Assembly: GCF_024749045.1 (NCBI RefSeq)
Contig: NZ_CP087184.1
Span: 2,418,001 to 2,482,000 of the forward strand
Reading direction: 5' to 3'
DNA: 64,000 bases
Origin: Pseudomonas sp. B21-028
GTDB taxonomy: Bacteria; Pseudomonadota; Gammaproteobacteria; Pseudomonadales; Pseudomonadaceae
The translations under genes and the position numbers were made by a program. Positions within the stretch are counted from its first letter, which is position 1; every line of letters begins with the position of its first letter. Below, piece by piece: positions 1-8,691 of this stretch. The notes under the pieces are model-generated. The model saw only the letters and a program-made list of their open reading frames with translations, ran no database searches and had not been told where the DNA came from.

Positions 1-1292
1 AGGACACACTGGCCTCGGCAGTAGGTTGCCTTGACCCTTCCAGTGAAGGCCATGCCTTCAAATGAACTCCACTTCACGGCGCTCAGGCTGGTGGAAGGGT
101 CGTAGCAATAGCGCTCGTCAGCCAGTACTACAAAATCGGCGTCCAGACCGACTGCAAAGTCGCCTTTACGGTCGTCGAGTAAAAAGTGCCTTGCCGGGTT
201 GCGGCTGAGTTGCCGAACCACCAGCGACGGTGCCAGGCTCCTGGCCATAGAGCCGGTCCAGAATGCTGGCAGCAGCGTCTCCAACCCCGGCCCTCCCGAT
301 GAATTGCGAAACACATTGGAATGTCCTTTGCGCTCCAGCCCCCAACTGACGTGGTCGGAGGACACAAAGGTGCACTGGTCCCTGGCGATGTGCTCCCAAA
401 GTTTTTCGGTCTCGGCCTTGGGCCTGATCGGCGGGTAGTGCTTGGTTTTGGCGCCGAATCGTCGGGTGTGCTCTTCATGGTTGAGCATCAGGTACTGAAT
501 GCACGTCTCGATGCTCGCCGGGTGTCCGGCTTGTCGATACATTTCGCACAACTGGAAACCACGGCTCGTCGACACGTGAACCGGGTGTGCCCGCGCACCG
601 GTCTGTGCGCCGATTTCATAAATCAATGCAGTCGCCAAGTCCTCGACCAGCGGCGGATGGGCGCGTAGGAACGCATCCCACCCGGTGTCATTGGCCTCGA
701 TCAGGCGGGTGATGTTTTTGCGTGTCAATTCCTGCATTTGATTGTGCACGCCACACACCAGGCCCGACGGTTTGATCAAGCTGAACAGCTCGGCCAGCAC
801 GTCCTCTTCTATGCGTGGGAAGCGACCCGGTGCGGCTTCAAAGGTCGAGAACTTGAAGGCACACGCGCCGGCCTGGATCAATCCAGGGATGGCTGCCAGG
901 CCGTGGGTTTCATTGACCGTCGCAAACAGGCCGACATCGACGTGGCAGTTGTCCTCGACCTCCTGAGCCTTGCGCAGCAGCTGTTCAGCGCAGGCCACGG
1001 GTTCCGGATCGTCGTAGGGCATGTCCACCATCACGGTGACCCCTCCCGCGGCGGCGGCACGGCTGGCCCAACCCAGACCTTCCTGGTTGGCCTGGCTTCC
1101 CGAATGCACTTGACCGTCGATCACCCCCGGTAAAATCCACTGCCCGCGCTCGTCACGCGTGTTTTTGGCCGCAGGTGGCTCGCCGGTGCCGCGCGCGGCG
1201 ATGCGTCCATCACGTATGGCAAGCCAACCGTTTTCGGTGGTCTTCTCGCTGTCGACGATGCGTCCCCGCACCACCAGATCGAAATCACTCAT
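1..1292 (-). CDS. Dihydroorotase/hydantoinase/allantoinase-family amidohydrolase (3' end cut by window)
   Basis: Cyclic-amide hydrolase of the amidohydrolase superfamily. About 430 codons are visible without a stop; the C-terminus lies beyond base 1. Reading the minus strand from the ATG at 1292 gives an N-terminal strand (DFDLVVRGRIVDSE), the metal-site strand ILPGVIDGQVHSGS, a lysine in the position of the carbamylated Lys (ACAFKFSTFE), then GVHNQ, HPVHVST and SSDHVSW as the further metal and catalytic positions. The first histidine of the usual HxH pair is Gln (QVH), so metal binding may be altered. The start follows a GAGG about 8 nt upstream. It is divergent from the urocanase-like operon and probably belongs to the same pathway, for example opening a hydantoin-type ring. 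Substrate unknown; family assignment is secure. Confidence 0.8.
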   Translation of the reverse strand, partial: MSDFDLVVRGRIVDSEKTTENGWLAIRDGRIAARGTGEPPAAKNTRDERGQWILPGVIDGQVHSGSQANQEGLGWASRAAAAGGVTVMVDMPYDDPEPVACAEQLLRKAQEVEDNCHVDVGLFATVNETHGLAAIPGLIQAGACAFKFSTFEAAPGRFPRIEEDVLAELFSLIKPSGLVCGVHNQMQELTRKNITRLIEANDTGWDAFLRAHPPLVEDLATALIYEIGAQTGARAHPVHVSTSRGFQLCEMYRQAGHPASIETCIQYLMLNHEEHTRRFGAKTKHYPPIRPKAETEKLWEHIARDQCTFVSSDHVSWGLERKGHSNVFRNSSGGPGLETLLPAFWTGSMARSLAPSLVVRQLSRNPARHFLLDDRKGDFAVGLDADFVVLADERYCYDPSTSLSAVKWSSFEGMAFTGRVKATYCRGQCV

Positions 1293-1488
1293 CTATCAGC
1301 CTCGTCATCGGGTGAATAAGCATGGAGCGAGTATCGACGGCGGGTATGGCGTCATCCATGCAGTGAATGACAACCTCACTTGCCATTTCTTGCATGGTTC
1401 CCCTCGGGGCAGGCCCGAATAATTCGAGCCATACCAGGGGAAGCCTTTCGACAGGCTTTCGCATTAACCTCAGCGAGAGTGGCCTTAC

Positions 1489-3180
1489 ATGACTCAGCAA
1501 AAAGCCAAACAAATCACGGCTGCGCGTGGCAGTACCTTGCGGTGTCGGGGGTGGAAGCAGGAAACCATTCTGCGCATGCTGGAAAACAATCTGGAGAACG
1601 CTGAGGACGCTTCGCGCCTGACCGTCTACGGCGGCATCGGCAAGGCGGCGCGCAACTGGGAAAGTTATGACGCGATCGTAGAGTCACTCAAGAACCTAGA
1701 AAATGATGAGACGCTGGCGATTCAATCGGGCATGCCAGTTGCCATTTTCAAGACCCACCGGCTCGCGCCACGGGTGGTCATGGCCAACAGCAACGTCATC
1801 AAGGCCGATTGGCCTAAATTCTATGACCTGAGCGCACAGAACCTGACGGCGTTTGCGTCCTACACCGCAGGGCCATGGCAGTACATCGGCAGCCAGGGAG
1901 TGATCGAAGGTACCTTCGAAACCCTTGCCTTGGTCGCCGATCGTCATTTCAACGGTGAACTGAAGGGCCGCATTTTCTTCACCGCGGGTCTCGGCGGCAT
2001 GGGCCGCTCGCAACCATTGGCGATGACCATGCACGGCGGGGTCAGTGTGACCGTGGAAATCCGCCAGCAGAGCATCGTGGATCGGCTGGCGGCCGGGTAT
2101 GCCGATGTTCAGGCGGCCTCCCTGCAGGACGCCATTGACATGGCCGAGAGCGCAAAACGTGAAGGACGAGCGCTGTCGATCGTGGTGCTGGGGAATATGG
2201 TCGATGCTCTGGAACAGGCGCTCGACTGCGGTTGGCGCCCTGATGTGGTCACCGAGATGTGCCCGTGCCATGACCCCTTCGCGCTGATTCCTTCCGGGCT
2301 GACGCTGGAGCAGGCCGCGGCGTTGCTGGAGACCGACCGCGATGCCTACATGGCCGCTTCGCGCGAATCGATGATTCGTATCGTTCGTGCGATGACGCGC
2401 TTTCAGACGGCCGGTTCGATCGTATTCGAATACGGCACCTTCGTACGCAAGGAAGCGGTGGATGCGGGGATGTCCAAGGAGGAAGCCTTTGCCTATCCAG
2501 GTTGTATCGCGGAGTACGTACGACCGTTATTTTTTCTCGGTCGAGGTCCGTTCCGCTGGACCTGTGTTTCGGGTGAAGTCTCTGACCAGACGCGTCTGGA
2601 TGATTTGGCGCTGGAGATGTTCAAGGATGACAGCCTCGTCACTCGCTGGATCACCACATCCCGTCACCGCCTGCCCGTAGAAGGCTTGCCGGCACGTATT
2701 TGCTTCCTCGGTTTTGGCCAGCGCCGTGCCTTCGGTCTTGCCGTCAATGCATTGGTGCGTTCTGGTGAGCTGGCAGGTCCGGTGGCTTTCTCCCGAGACA
2801 ACCTGGATACCGGTTCGATTGCCAACCCGGCGTTTGAAACCGAAAACATGCTGGACGGTTCCGACGCGATCTCCGACTGGCCGTACCTGAATGCGCTGCT
2901 CAACGTTTCGGCGATGGCCGATCTGGTGGCGATTCAGTCCAACGGCACCATGGGTATCTCCGCGCATACTGGCGTGACGATGATTGCCGATGGTTCAGAG
3001 GAAGCGGATCTGCGATTGGATGCGTGCCTGACTACGGACTCAGGTATTGGCGTAGTGCGCCACGCTCAGGCCGGTTACCCGATGGCCAAAACTGTTTCCA
3101 AAGGAGAGGGGCCATTGACCGACAACGCCATTCAAATTCCTCTCTGGTGGTCCCCAAAAGCTACCCAATATCGCGGGTAA
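1489..3180 (+). CDS. hutU: Divergent urocanate hydratase (urocanase) paralogue
   Basis: Urocanases add water to urocanate using tightly bound NAD+ as an electrophile. The 563-residue product has family length (about 557). Conserved features are VYGGIGKAARNW (47-58), the NAD-loop TAGLGGMG (165-172) and a Cys at 405 in EGLPARICF, matching the family cysteine of FQGLPARICW. It is not canonical. The DQTSAHDP loop reads EMCPCHDP (256-263), the HHGGGVGMG loop reads QSNGTMGIS (483-491), and the C-terminus is different. I infer a urocanase acting on a modified urocanate (N-methyl-, thio- or similar) rather than the housekeeping enzyme. It is first in a ten-gene co-directional run and is followed after 12 bp by an amidohydrolase. 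The start is the only in-frame ATG that keeps the family N-terminus. Confidence 0.85.
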   Translation: MTQQKAKQITAARGSTLRCRGWKQETILRMLENNLENAEDASRLTVYGGIGKAARNWESYDAIVESLKNLENDETLAIQSGMPVAIFKTHRLAPRVVMANSNVIKADWPKFYDLSAQNLTAFASYTAGPWQYIGSQGVIEGTFETLALVADRHFNGELKGRIFFTAGLGGMGRSQPLAMTMHGGVSVTVEIRQQSIVDRLAAGYADVQAASLQDAIDMAESAKREGRALSIVVLGNMVDALEQALDCGWRPDVVTEMCPCHDPFALIPSGLTLEQAAALLETDRDAYMAASRESMIRIVRAMTRFQTAGSIVFEYGTFVRKEAVDAGMSKEEAFAYPGCIAEYVRPLFFLGRGPFRWTCVSGEVSDQTRLDDLALEMFKDDSLVTRWITTSRHRLPVEGLPARICFLGFGQRRAFGLAVNALVRSGELAGPVAFSRDNLDTGSIANPAFETENMLDGSDAISDWPYLNALLNVSAMADLVAIQSNGTMGISAHTGVTMIADGSEEADLRLDACLTTDSGIGVVRHAQAGYPMAKTVSKGEGPLTDNAIQIPLWWSPKATQYRG

Positions 3181-3192
3181 GAGGAAATCGTC

Positions 3193-4716
3193 ATGGCCCT
3201 TCTTCATTTGATCGAACAGGTCAGCGTGGTCGGCATGGGTGGTGCGGCAGCCCAGGTCGTGGATGTGTTGATCGATGGCGATCGCTTTGTGGGCCTGGCA
3301 CCGCGAATCGATCTGTCGACGGTCAATCTCGACGAGCGGACGGACGGTCGGGGCAAGTTACTCATTCCCGGTCTGATCAACGCTCACCATCATTCTCATG
3401 ATCGTTTTGACAAGGGCCGTTTTTCCGGGATTCCGCTGGAAATATGGATGGGCTTGTACAACCCGCCCTCCTATCGGCGCGGATGGACAGCCCGTGAGGT
3501 GTACCTGCGCACATTGCTTAACGGTATCGAGATGCTGCGAAGTGGCATCACCACGGTGGTCGATGACATCCACTTCGGCGGGCACCTGGAACCAGAGGTG
3601 GTGCATTCGGCGTTTCAGGCTTATTCGGATCTTGGTATTCGTGCCGATGTGAGTGTTGCTTGGTGTGATCGGCCGTTCCAGGAGGGTATCCCCTACCTGG
3701 CGGAGCGATTGCCCTGTGAGCTCAAGGGCAGTGTGCCGGCTCAGGCCGCAGATCGAATGCTTGAGTACTGGCAAGAGCTGGCACGCAGTTGGAATGGCCG
3801 AGTGCGCTTCGTATTCTCACCTTCCGGTCCACAGCGCTGCAGTGCCGACTTTCTGCAACAGACCTGGGCCCTGGCCGAGCAATACGACCGCCCCGTACTG
3901 ATACATCTGCTGGAAACCCGAATCCAGGCGCTCACCGCAGCGAAGTTCTATGGTAAGCCGATGGCCGCGTACATGGACGATTTGGGTCTGCTGACACCTC
4001 GTAGCGTGTTGGCTCACGGCGTTTGGCTCTCACCTGACGAACTCGATCTTATTGCCAAAAGAGGCTCCAGCGTCGTGCACAACCCAGCCTGCAACATGAA
4101 GTTGGGAAGTGGGGTCGCGCCCATCGCCGAGATGCTACGACGCCAAGTGAACGTCGGCCTGGGAACGGACAACAACAATGGCAATGACCTGAATTCGATG
4201 TTTGATGCGATGCGCCTGGCAGCGCTCTCCAACGCACTGCTTGATCAAAGCGATGCCTGCCCGGTGGATGCGATGCAAGCATTCAACATGGCCACGCTCG
4301 GTGGCGCCAAAGCCATCGGGCGAGGTGCTCAGACGGGTTCGATCGAAGTCGGCAAGCAAGCCGATTTCTGTCTGATTGATCTTAAAACCAGCGCGTTCAC
4401 TCCGCTCAACGATGCCTTGACGCAATTGGTCTTTTGCGAACAGGGAGGCTCCGTGCGTGACGTGTACGTGGGGGGGCGCAAGCTGGCGGATCAAGGGCGA
4501 ATCACCCGCATCGATGAAGAGGCGTTGATGCTTGAACTGATAGAGCGCATGCCGACCCTGCAAGGACGAGTTCGTGGTGGACAGAGCGCCAGTGAAATCC
4601 TGCGGCCCTATCTCGAGGGAGCTTATCGAGATTGCCTGGACGACCCGCAAATGGAGGGCATGCGCCATTCAATCAACCAGTTTGATCGATTCAGGCTGGG
4701 CACCAAACCGGTTTAG
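3193..4716 (+). CDS. ATZ/TRZ-type metal-dependent amidohydrolase
   Basis: Amidohydrolase of the chlorohydrolase/deaminase subgroup (507 residues), cytosolic. The mononuclear metal site is complete: H65-x-H67 in INAHHHSHD, H238 with E241 in VLIHLLE, H275 in LAHGVWL and D326 in GLGTDNNN. The C-terminal part has the usual beta-sandwich return (SIEVGKQADFCLIDL). It sits between the urocanase-like and ammonia-lyase-like genes, the place a HutI imidazolonepropionase would occupy, but it is about 100 residues longer than HutI and belongs to the ATZ/TRZ branch. I infer that it opens or deaminates the ring produced by the urocanase. No classical HutI, HutG or HutF is present in the window. The exact reaction cannot be read from sequence. 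Confidence 0.82.
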   Translation: MALLHLIEQVSVVGMGGAAAQVVDVLIDGDRFVGLAPRIDLSTVNLDERTDGRGKLLIPGLINAHHHSHDRFDKGRFSGIPLEIWMGLYNPPSYRRGWTAREVYLRTLLNGIEMLRSGITTVVDDIHFGGHLEPEVVHSAFQAYSDLGIRADVSVAWCDRPFQEGIPYLAERLPCELKGSVPAQAADRMLEYWQELARSWNGRVRFVFSPSGPQRCSADFLQQTWALAEQYDRPVLIHLLETRIQALTAAKFYGKPMAAYMDDLGLLTPRSVLAHGVWLSPDELDLIAKRGSSVVHNPACNMKLGSGVAPIAEMLRRQVNVGLGTDNNNGNDLNSMFDAMRLAALSNALLDQSDACPVDAMQAFNMATLGGAKAIGRGAQTGSIEVGKQADFCLIDLKTSAFTPLNDALTQLVFCEQGGSVRDVYVGGRKLADQGRITRIDEEALMLELIERMPTLQGRVRGGQSASEILRPYLEGAYRDCLDDPQMEGMRHSINQFDRFRLGTKPV

Positions 4717-4753
4717 TTCGCTTTAACTCATTTACGGAACAGCGAGAGAAAAC

Positions 4754-6280
4754 ATGAACACACTACAAAAAATTGTCCCAGGCGAAACGCGTATTTCTAC
4801 CTGGCGTGCCATTTACAACGGGGCTCCGTCTCGACTCTGCGAAAGCGCTCGGGCCGGCATTGAGGCGGCCGCGAAGATGGTCGATACGCTGGTCGACAGC
4901 GGCCGCGCGGTCTATGGCTTGAACACTGGATTCGGCAAGTTGGCCAACGTCAGGATCAGTGACGCGGACCTGTGCCAATTGCAGAAGAACCTGGTGATGT
5001 CGCATATGACGGGTTACGGCCCTGCGCTGGATGCCGATGTTGTCCGTCTGGTCATGGCATTGAAAGTCGCCAGTTTGGGACGCGGCGCTTCGGGCGCGCA
5101 GTATCGCACTGTGGAGCTGCTCGAAGACATGCGCGAGCGCGGCGTCATCCCGTTCATTCCTGCTCAGGGTTCGGTGGGGGCCAGCGGTGACTTGGCGCCT
5201 TTGGCGCACATGACCGCAGTGATGATCGGCATGGGGCAAGCCTGGTTTGAAGGTGAGCTGCTCGACGGCGGCGAAGCCCTCGCTCGTGCAGGTCTGACCC
5301 CGATCGTGCTGGCGCCCAAGGAAGGCTTGGCATTGATGAATGGTACTCAGGTATCCACGGCACTCGCGCTGACCGGTTTGTTTGCTTTGGAAAACGCTTT
5401 CATGGCCGCCATCGCGATCGGCTGCCTGACCACCGAGGCCCTGGCGGGGATCGCCAGTCCATTCGACCCACGTATCCAGGCACTGCGCGGTCATCCGGGG
5501 CAGATCACCGTGGGCGCTGCATTTAAGCGTTTGCTCGACGACAGCCCGATGCGGGCCATCTCACAAGCTTCCGGCAAGGTGCAGGATCCCTACAGTATTC
5601 GCTGCCAACCGCAAGTGTTGGGCGCGTGCCTGGACCTGATTCGCAACGCCAGTGTCACCTTGGAAATCGAGAGCAACGCGGCTTCCGATAACCCGCTGAT
5701 TTTCGTTGAAACAGGTGAGGTGATTTCCGGTGGTAACTTCCACGCCGAGCCGGTGGCATTCGCCGCGGACATGTTGGCTATCGCCATTACCGAAATCGGC
5801 AACCTGTCCGAGCGTCGCTGCAACTTGCTTCTTGATCCAGCGTTTTCAGGTCTTCCACCGATGTTGACCGTGGATGCCGGACTCCACTCTGGCTACATGA
5901 CGGCACATATTTCGGCTGCCGCCATGGCCTCCGAAAACAAACAGCGCGCGACCCCAGCATCCATCGACACCATCCCTACAGCGGGCAACCAGGAAGACCA
6001 CGTGTCGATGGCCACTCACGGCGCTCGCCGTCTGTTGGAAATGACTCGTACCCTGCGCGGAATTCTTTCTATCGAGGCGCTGTGTGCGGCCCAAGGTTTG
6101 GATCTGCGCGGTGGCGAGTTGTACAGCGCGCGCCTGGCACCGGTGATTGCCAGCATCCGCAGCAAAGTACCGGCAATGAATGTGGACCGGCCAATCGCGC
6201 CGGACATGGCCAGCGTTGCCGAGTTGATTCGTAGCAGCGAGCTGGTCGAGGGTTGCCCGGATCTGAAAACACTGTTCTGA
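4754..6280 (+). CDS. hutH: Histidine ammonia-lyase family enzyme (MIO-dependent)
   Basis: MIO-type aromatic amino-acid ammonia-lyase, 508 residues (HutH is about 510). The self-cyclising triad is A143-S144-G145 in GSVGASGDLAPLAH. The catalytic Tyr lies in YGLNTGFG (54-61), and NQEDHVSM near the C-terminus supplies the acidic residue. The selectivity pair is Ser83-His84 (LVMSHMTGYG); SH is the histidine-lyase type, while HL marks TAL and FL marks PAL. The side chain deaminated is therefore probably an imidazole. The following motif MTGYG differs from the AAG-type sequence of HutH, so a substituted histidine is plausible. It lies downstream of the urocanase and amidohydrolase and 97 bp before the ABC importer genes. 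A plain HutH2-type paralogue is the alternative. Confidence 0.85.
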   Translation: MNTLQKIVPGETRISTWRAIYNGAPSRLCESARAGIEAAAKMVDTLVDSGRAVYGLNTGFGKLANVRISDADLCQLQKNLVMSHMTGYGPALDADVVRLVMALKVASLGRGASGAQYRTVELLEDMRERGVIPFIPAQGSVGASGDLAPLAHMTAVMIGMGQAWFEGELLDGGEALARAGLTPIVLAPKEGLALMNGTQVSTALALTGLFALENAFMAAIAIGCLTTEALAGIASPFDPRIQALRGHPGQITVGAAFKRLLDDSPMRAISQASGKVQDPYSIRCQPQVLGACLDLIRNASVTLEIESNAASDNPLIFVETGEVISGGNFHAEPVAFAADMLAIAITEIGNLSERRCNLLLDPAFSGLPPMLTVDAGLHSGYMTAHISAAAMASENKQRATPASIDTIPTAGNQEDHVSMATHGARRLLEMTRTLRGILSIEALCAAQGLDLRGGELYSARLAPVIASIRSKVPAMNVDRPIAPDMASVAELIRSSELVEGCPDLKTLF

Positions 6281-6289
6281 GTGCATCAC

Positions 6290-6319
6290 CCATCGCCAGC
6301 TAGAACCGGCCGGCGATGG
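6290..6319 (+). other. Intercistronic hairpin between ammonia-lyase and ABC binding-protein genes
   Basis: Eight-base arms CCATCGCC (6290-6297) and GGCGATGG (6312-6319) enclose a 14-nt loop in the gap between the lyase stop and the binding-protein start. There is no T-run, so it is more likely an RNA stabiliser or partial terminator that sets different levels of enzyme and transporter than a full stop. Confidence 0.4.
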
Positions 6320-6377
6320 ATAACAACAAAAACCGAAACTTCTTGAAGTCTGCCAACTACCTCATAGAGAAATAATC

Positions 6378-7151
6378 ATGAATAAGAATCTCGTTGTAGC
6401 GTGTGTGGTGTTGCTCCTTTGCGCCACGGGGGCAAAGGCCGAAGACGTGTTACGCCTGGGCGTGGACCCGACCTATCCACCGCTGGAGTACCGTGATCCG
6501 CAAGGCAATATGATCGGTTTCGATATCGAATTGGGTGACGAAATCTGTAAACGAATGGCCGTCAAGTGCGAGTACGTTCAAAGCAGCTTTGACGGTTTGA
6601 TTCCGGGTCTGCTGGCGCGCAAATTCGACGGCGTATTGTCGAGTTTGTCCATCACTGAGCAGCGCCTGAAGCAGATCGACTTCAGCGACAAACTCTCCAA
6701 CCCCTCCACACGCCTCGTTGCTCGTACCGGTGCCGGGATCCTGCCGACACCCGCTGGGCTCAAGGGCAAAACAGTGGGCTATCAGCAAGGCACCATTCAA
6801 GAGTCCTATGCGCGCACCTATTGGAAAGTCTCAGGTATCAAGCTTCAGGCTTATGCCAGTCAAGACCAGGTTTATGCCGACCTGTTGAATGGCCGTATCG
6901 ACGCCTCGTTGCAGGATGAGGTGCAGGCGAGCTATGCCTTCTTGAAAACCGACCAGGGCAAAGGATATGACTTTGCCGGCCCAATCATTGTTGATGCCAA
7001 GGTTTTGGGAAGTGGTACGGCAATAGGTATTCGCAAGGAAGACCAAGACCTCAAGCGCAACATCAACAAAGCCATTGCTGGAATGCTGGCGGATGGCACC
7101 TATCAGAAGATCGCCAGCAAATACTTCGACTTCGATATCTACGGCGGTTGA
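6378..7151 (+). CDS. Periplasmic amino-acid-binding protein of ABC importer (HisJ/ArgT type)
   Basis: Solute-binding protein of the polar amino-acid family 3. The signal peptide spans residues 1 to about 21 and ends in ATGAKA, with cleavage before EDV. The mature part has the family signatures LGVDPTYPPLEY, GFDIELGDEIC, SFDGLIPGLLARKFD and a C-terminal YFDFDIYGG. At 257 residues it has the usual length. It is followed by two permease genes and an ATPase, giving a complete importer co-transcribed with ammonia-lyase and urocanase homologues. The ligand is therefore likely the histidine-like substrate of those enzymes. The binding-site preference (basic amino acid versus imidazole) cannot be settled by eye. 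Confidence 0.9.
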   Translation: MNKNLVVACVVLLLCATGAKAEDVLRLGVDPTYPPLEYRDPQGNMIGFDIELGDEICKRMAVKCEYVQSSFDGLIPGLLARKFDGVLSSLSITEQRLKQIDFSDKLSNPSTRLVARTGAGILPTPAGLKGKTVGYQQGTIQESYARTYWKVSGIKLQAYASQDQVYADLLNGRIDASLQDEVQASYAFLKTDQGKGYDFAGPIIVDAKVLGSGTAIGIRKEDQDLKRNINKAIAGMLADGTYQKIASKYFDFDIYGG

Positions 7152-7240
7152 CGGCATGCGCTCTGCGGTCATGACGGCTCCTCAAGTCATGGCCGGCCCT
7201 GCGTCGACCTGTTCTGTACATCTCTTACGAGTGATGCGCC

Positions 7241-7930
7241 ATGCAATGGCTTGAGTATCTACCCTTGATTGCGAAAGGCGCCTTGAGCACCGTCGAACTG
7301 GCGTTGGTAGCGCTGGTCCTGGCTCTGTCTCTTGGGTTGATTAGCGCGTTGGCAAAGCTGTCAGGCAAACCCTGGCTGATCTTTCCGGCCCAGTGCTACA
7401 CCACCCTGATCCGGGGTGTTCCGGATCTGGCGTTGATGTTGCTGATCTTCTACACCATCCAGATCGGGATCAATCAGGTTACCGACAAACTTGCGTTGGG
7501 TCGTTTCGACATTGACCCCTTTGTTGCCGGCGTCATGACCCTGGGTTTTATCTACGGCGCGTATTTTTCGGAAACCTTTCGTGGCGCGTTTCTGGCCATC
7601 GATCGTGGCCAGGCCGAGGCCGCGAGTGCCTACGGACTCTCGTCTCGGCAAACCTTCCAGAAAGTACTGCTGCCACAGCTGATTCGCTTCGCGTTACCCG
7701 GTATCAGTAACAATTGGCAGGTCTTGGTCAAGGCGACTGCGCTGGTCTCGATCATCGGGCTCAGCGATCTGGTGATGGCAGCTCAGGAGGCGGGTCGCAG
7801 CACCCACAACACGCTGATGTTCATGGTGCTGGCCGGTGGCGTTTATTTTTGCCTGTCGGGCTTTTCCAGCTTGCTCTTGTACTGGATCAAGAACCGTTCT
7901 GCCGGTTGGGTACGGGAGGCGGAGCTATGA
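7241..7930 (+). CDS. Amino-acid ABC transporter permease (HisQ type)
   Basis: Inner-membrane permease of the His/Glu/Gln/Arg/opine family, 229 residues with about five hydrophobic segments. The EAA loop coupling to the ATPase is in GQAEAASAYGLSSRQTFQKV, followed by LPQLIRFALPG. The N-terminal TTLIRGVPDLALMLLIFY is the classical family motif. Its TGA stop overlaps the ATG of the second permease (ATGA), so the two are translationally coupled. It forms the membrane pore with the next gene. Confidence 0.9.
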   Translation: MQWLEYLPLIAKGALSTVELALVALVLALSLGLISALAKLSGKPWLIFPAQCYTTLIRGVPDLALMLLIFYTIQIGINQVTDKLALGRFDIDPFVAGVMTLGFIYGAYFSETFRGAFLAIDRGQAEAASAYGLSSRQTFQKVLLPQLIRFALPGISNNWQVLVKATALVSIIGLSDLVMAAQEAGRSTHNTLMFMVLAGGVYFCLSGFSSLLLYWIKNRSAGWVREAEL

Positions 7931-8691
7931 TCGATCTCTTTCAGGCCTATTGGCAGAGTTTTCTCTGGACTGATGGCCAGCAGTGGAGCGGGGTGGCTGT
8001 CACCTTGATGCTGTTGATCGTTTCAACCCTCGGCGGCTTTGCCTTGTCGATTCCTTTGGCGCTGGGCCGGGTGTCGTCCTCGCGTACCTTAAGTGCGGTT
8101 ATCTGGTTGTACACCTACACGTTCCGGACCACACCGCTATACGTGCAGTTGCTGATTATCTACAGCGGCTTGTACAGTCTGTCGTTCATCCAGAACACCG
8201 CCGTCCTCAACGACTTTTTTCGCGATGCCTACTGCTGCACGTTGTTCGCGTTCGTGCTCAATGAATGCGCCTACATGACGGAGATACTGGTCGGCTCGAT
8301 TCGTGCCAGCAGTCGGGGCGAAGTTGAAGCAGGCAGGGCTTTTGGTTTGAGTGCAACGGTACTTAACTTCAAGGTCATTCTGCCCAGCGCATTGCGACGG
8401 GCGCTGCCGGCTTACAGCAACGAAGTCATCTTTATGCTTCACGGCACCACGCTGGCGTTCACCGCCACGGTGCCGGACATCCTCAAAGTCGCCCGTGACG
8501 TTAACGCTGAAACCTATGCGACGTTCACCACCTACGGTCTCGCGTCCCTGCTGTATCTGATGATCTCGTTCTGCATCATCGCCTGTTTCAACCGCGCCGA
8601 GAAACGCTGGCTCCGGCATCTCAAGCCACGCAAGACCAAAACAGCCGTTGAACACTCCGTCCCACTGATGAAAGAAGGCAGCCTGGTATGA
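7927..8691 (+). CDS. Amino-acid ABC transporter permease (HisM type)
   Basis: Second permease of the importer, about 254 residues from the ATG at 7927, which overlaps the preceding stop by 4 bp and is preceded by GGAGGCGGAG. Family motifs are TYTFRTTPLYVQLLIIYSG and the EAA loop RGEVEAGRAFGLSATVL followed by LPSALRRALPAYSNE. The open frame extends upstream to 7714, but that part only overlaps the first permease in another frame, so the later start is right. Its 3' end overlaps the ATPase start by 4 bp. Confidence 0.9.
   Translation: MIDLFQAYWQSFLWTDGQQWSGVAVTLMLLIVSTLGGFALSIPLALGRVSSSRTLSAVIWLYTYTFRTTPLYVQLLIIYSGLYSLSFIQNTAVLNDFFRDAYCCTLFAFVLNECAYMTEILVGSIRASSRGEVEAGRAFGLSATVLNFKVILPSALRRALPAYSNEVIFMLHGTTLAFTATVPDILKVARDVNAETYATFTTYGLASLLYLMISFCIIACFNRAEKRWLRHLKPRKTKTAVEHSVPLMKEGSLV

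Noticed and set aside
1285..1512. 75-codon minus-strand ORF overlapping the starts of the hydantoinase and urocanase genes
   Set aside because: No recognisable family; it crosses the urocanase start and looks like a chance frame.
7714..7926. N-terminal extension of the second permease frame
   Set aside because: It lies inside the first permease gene in another frame; the ATG at 7927 with its ribosome site and coupled overlap is the real start.
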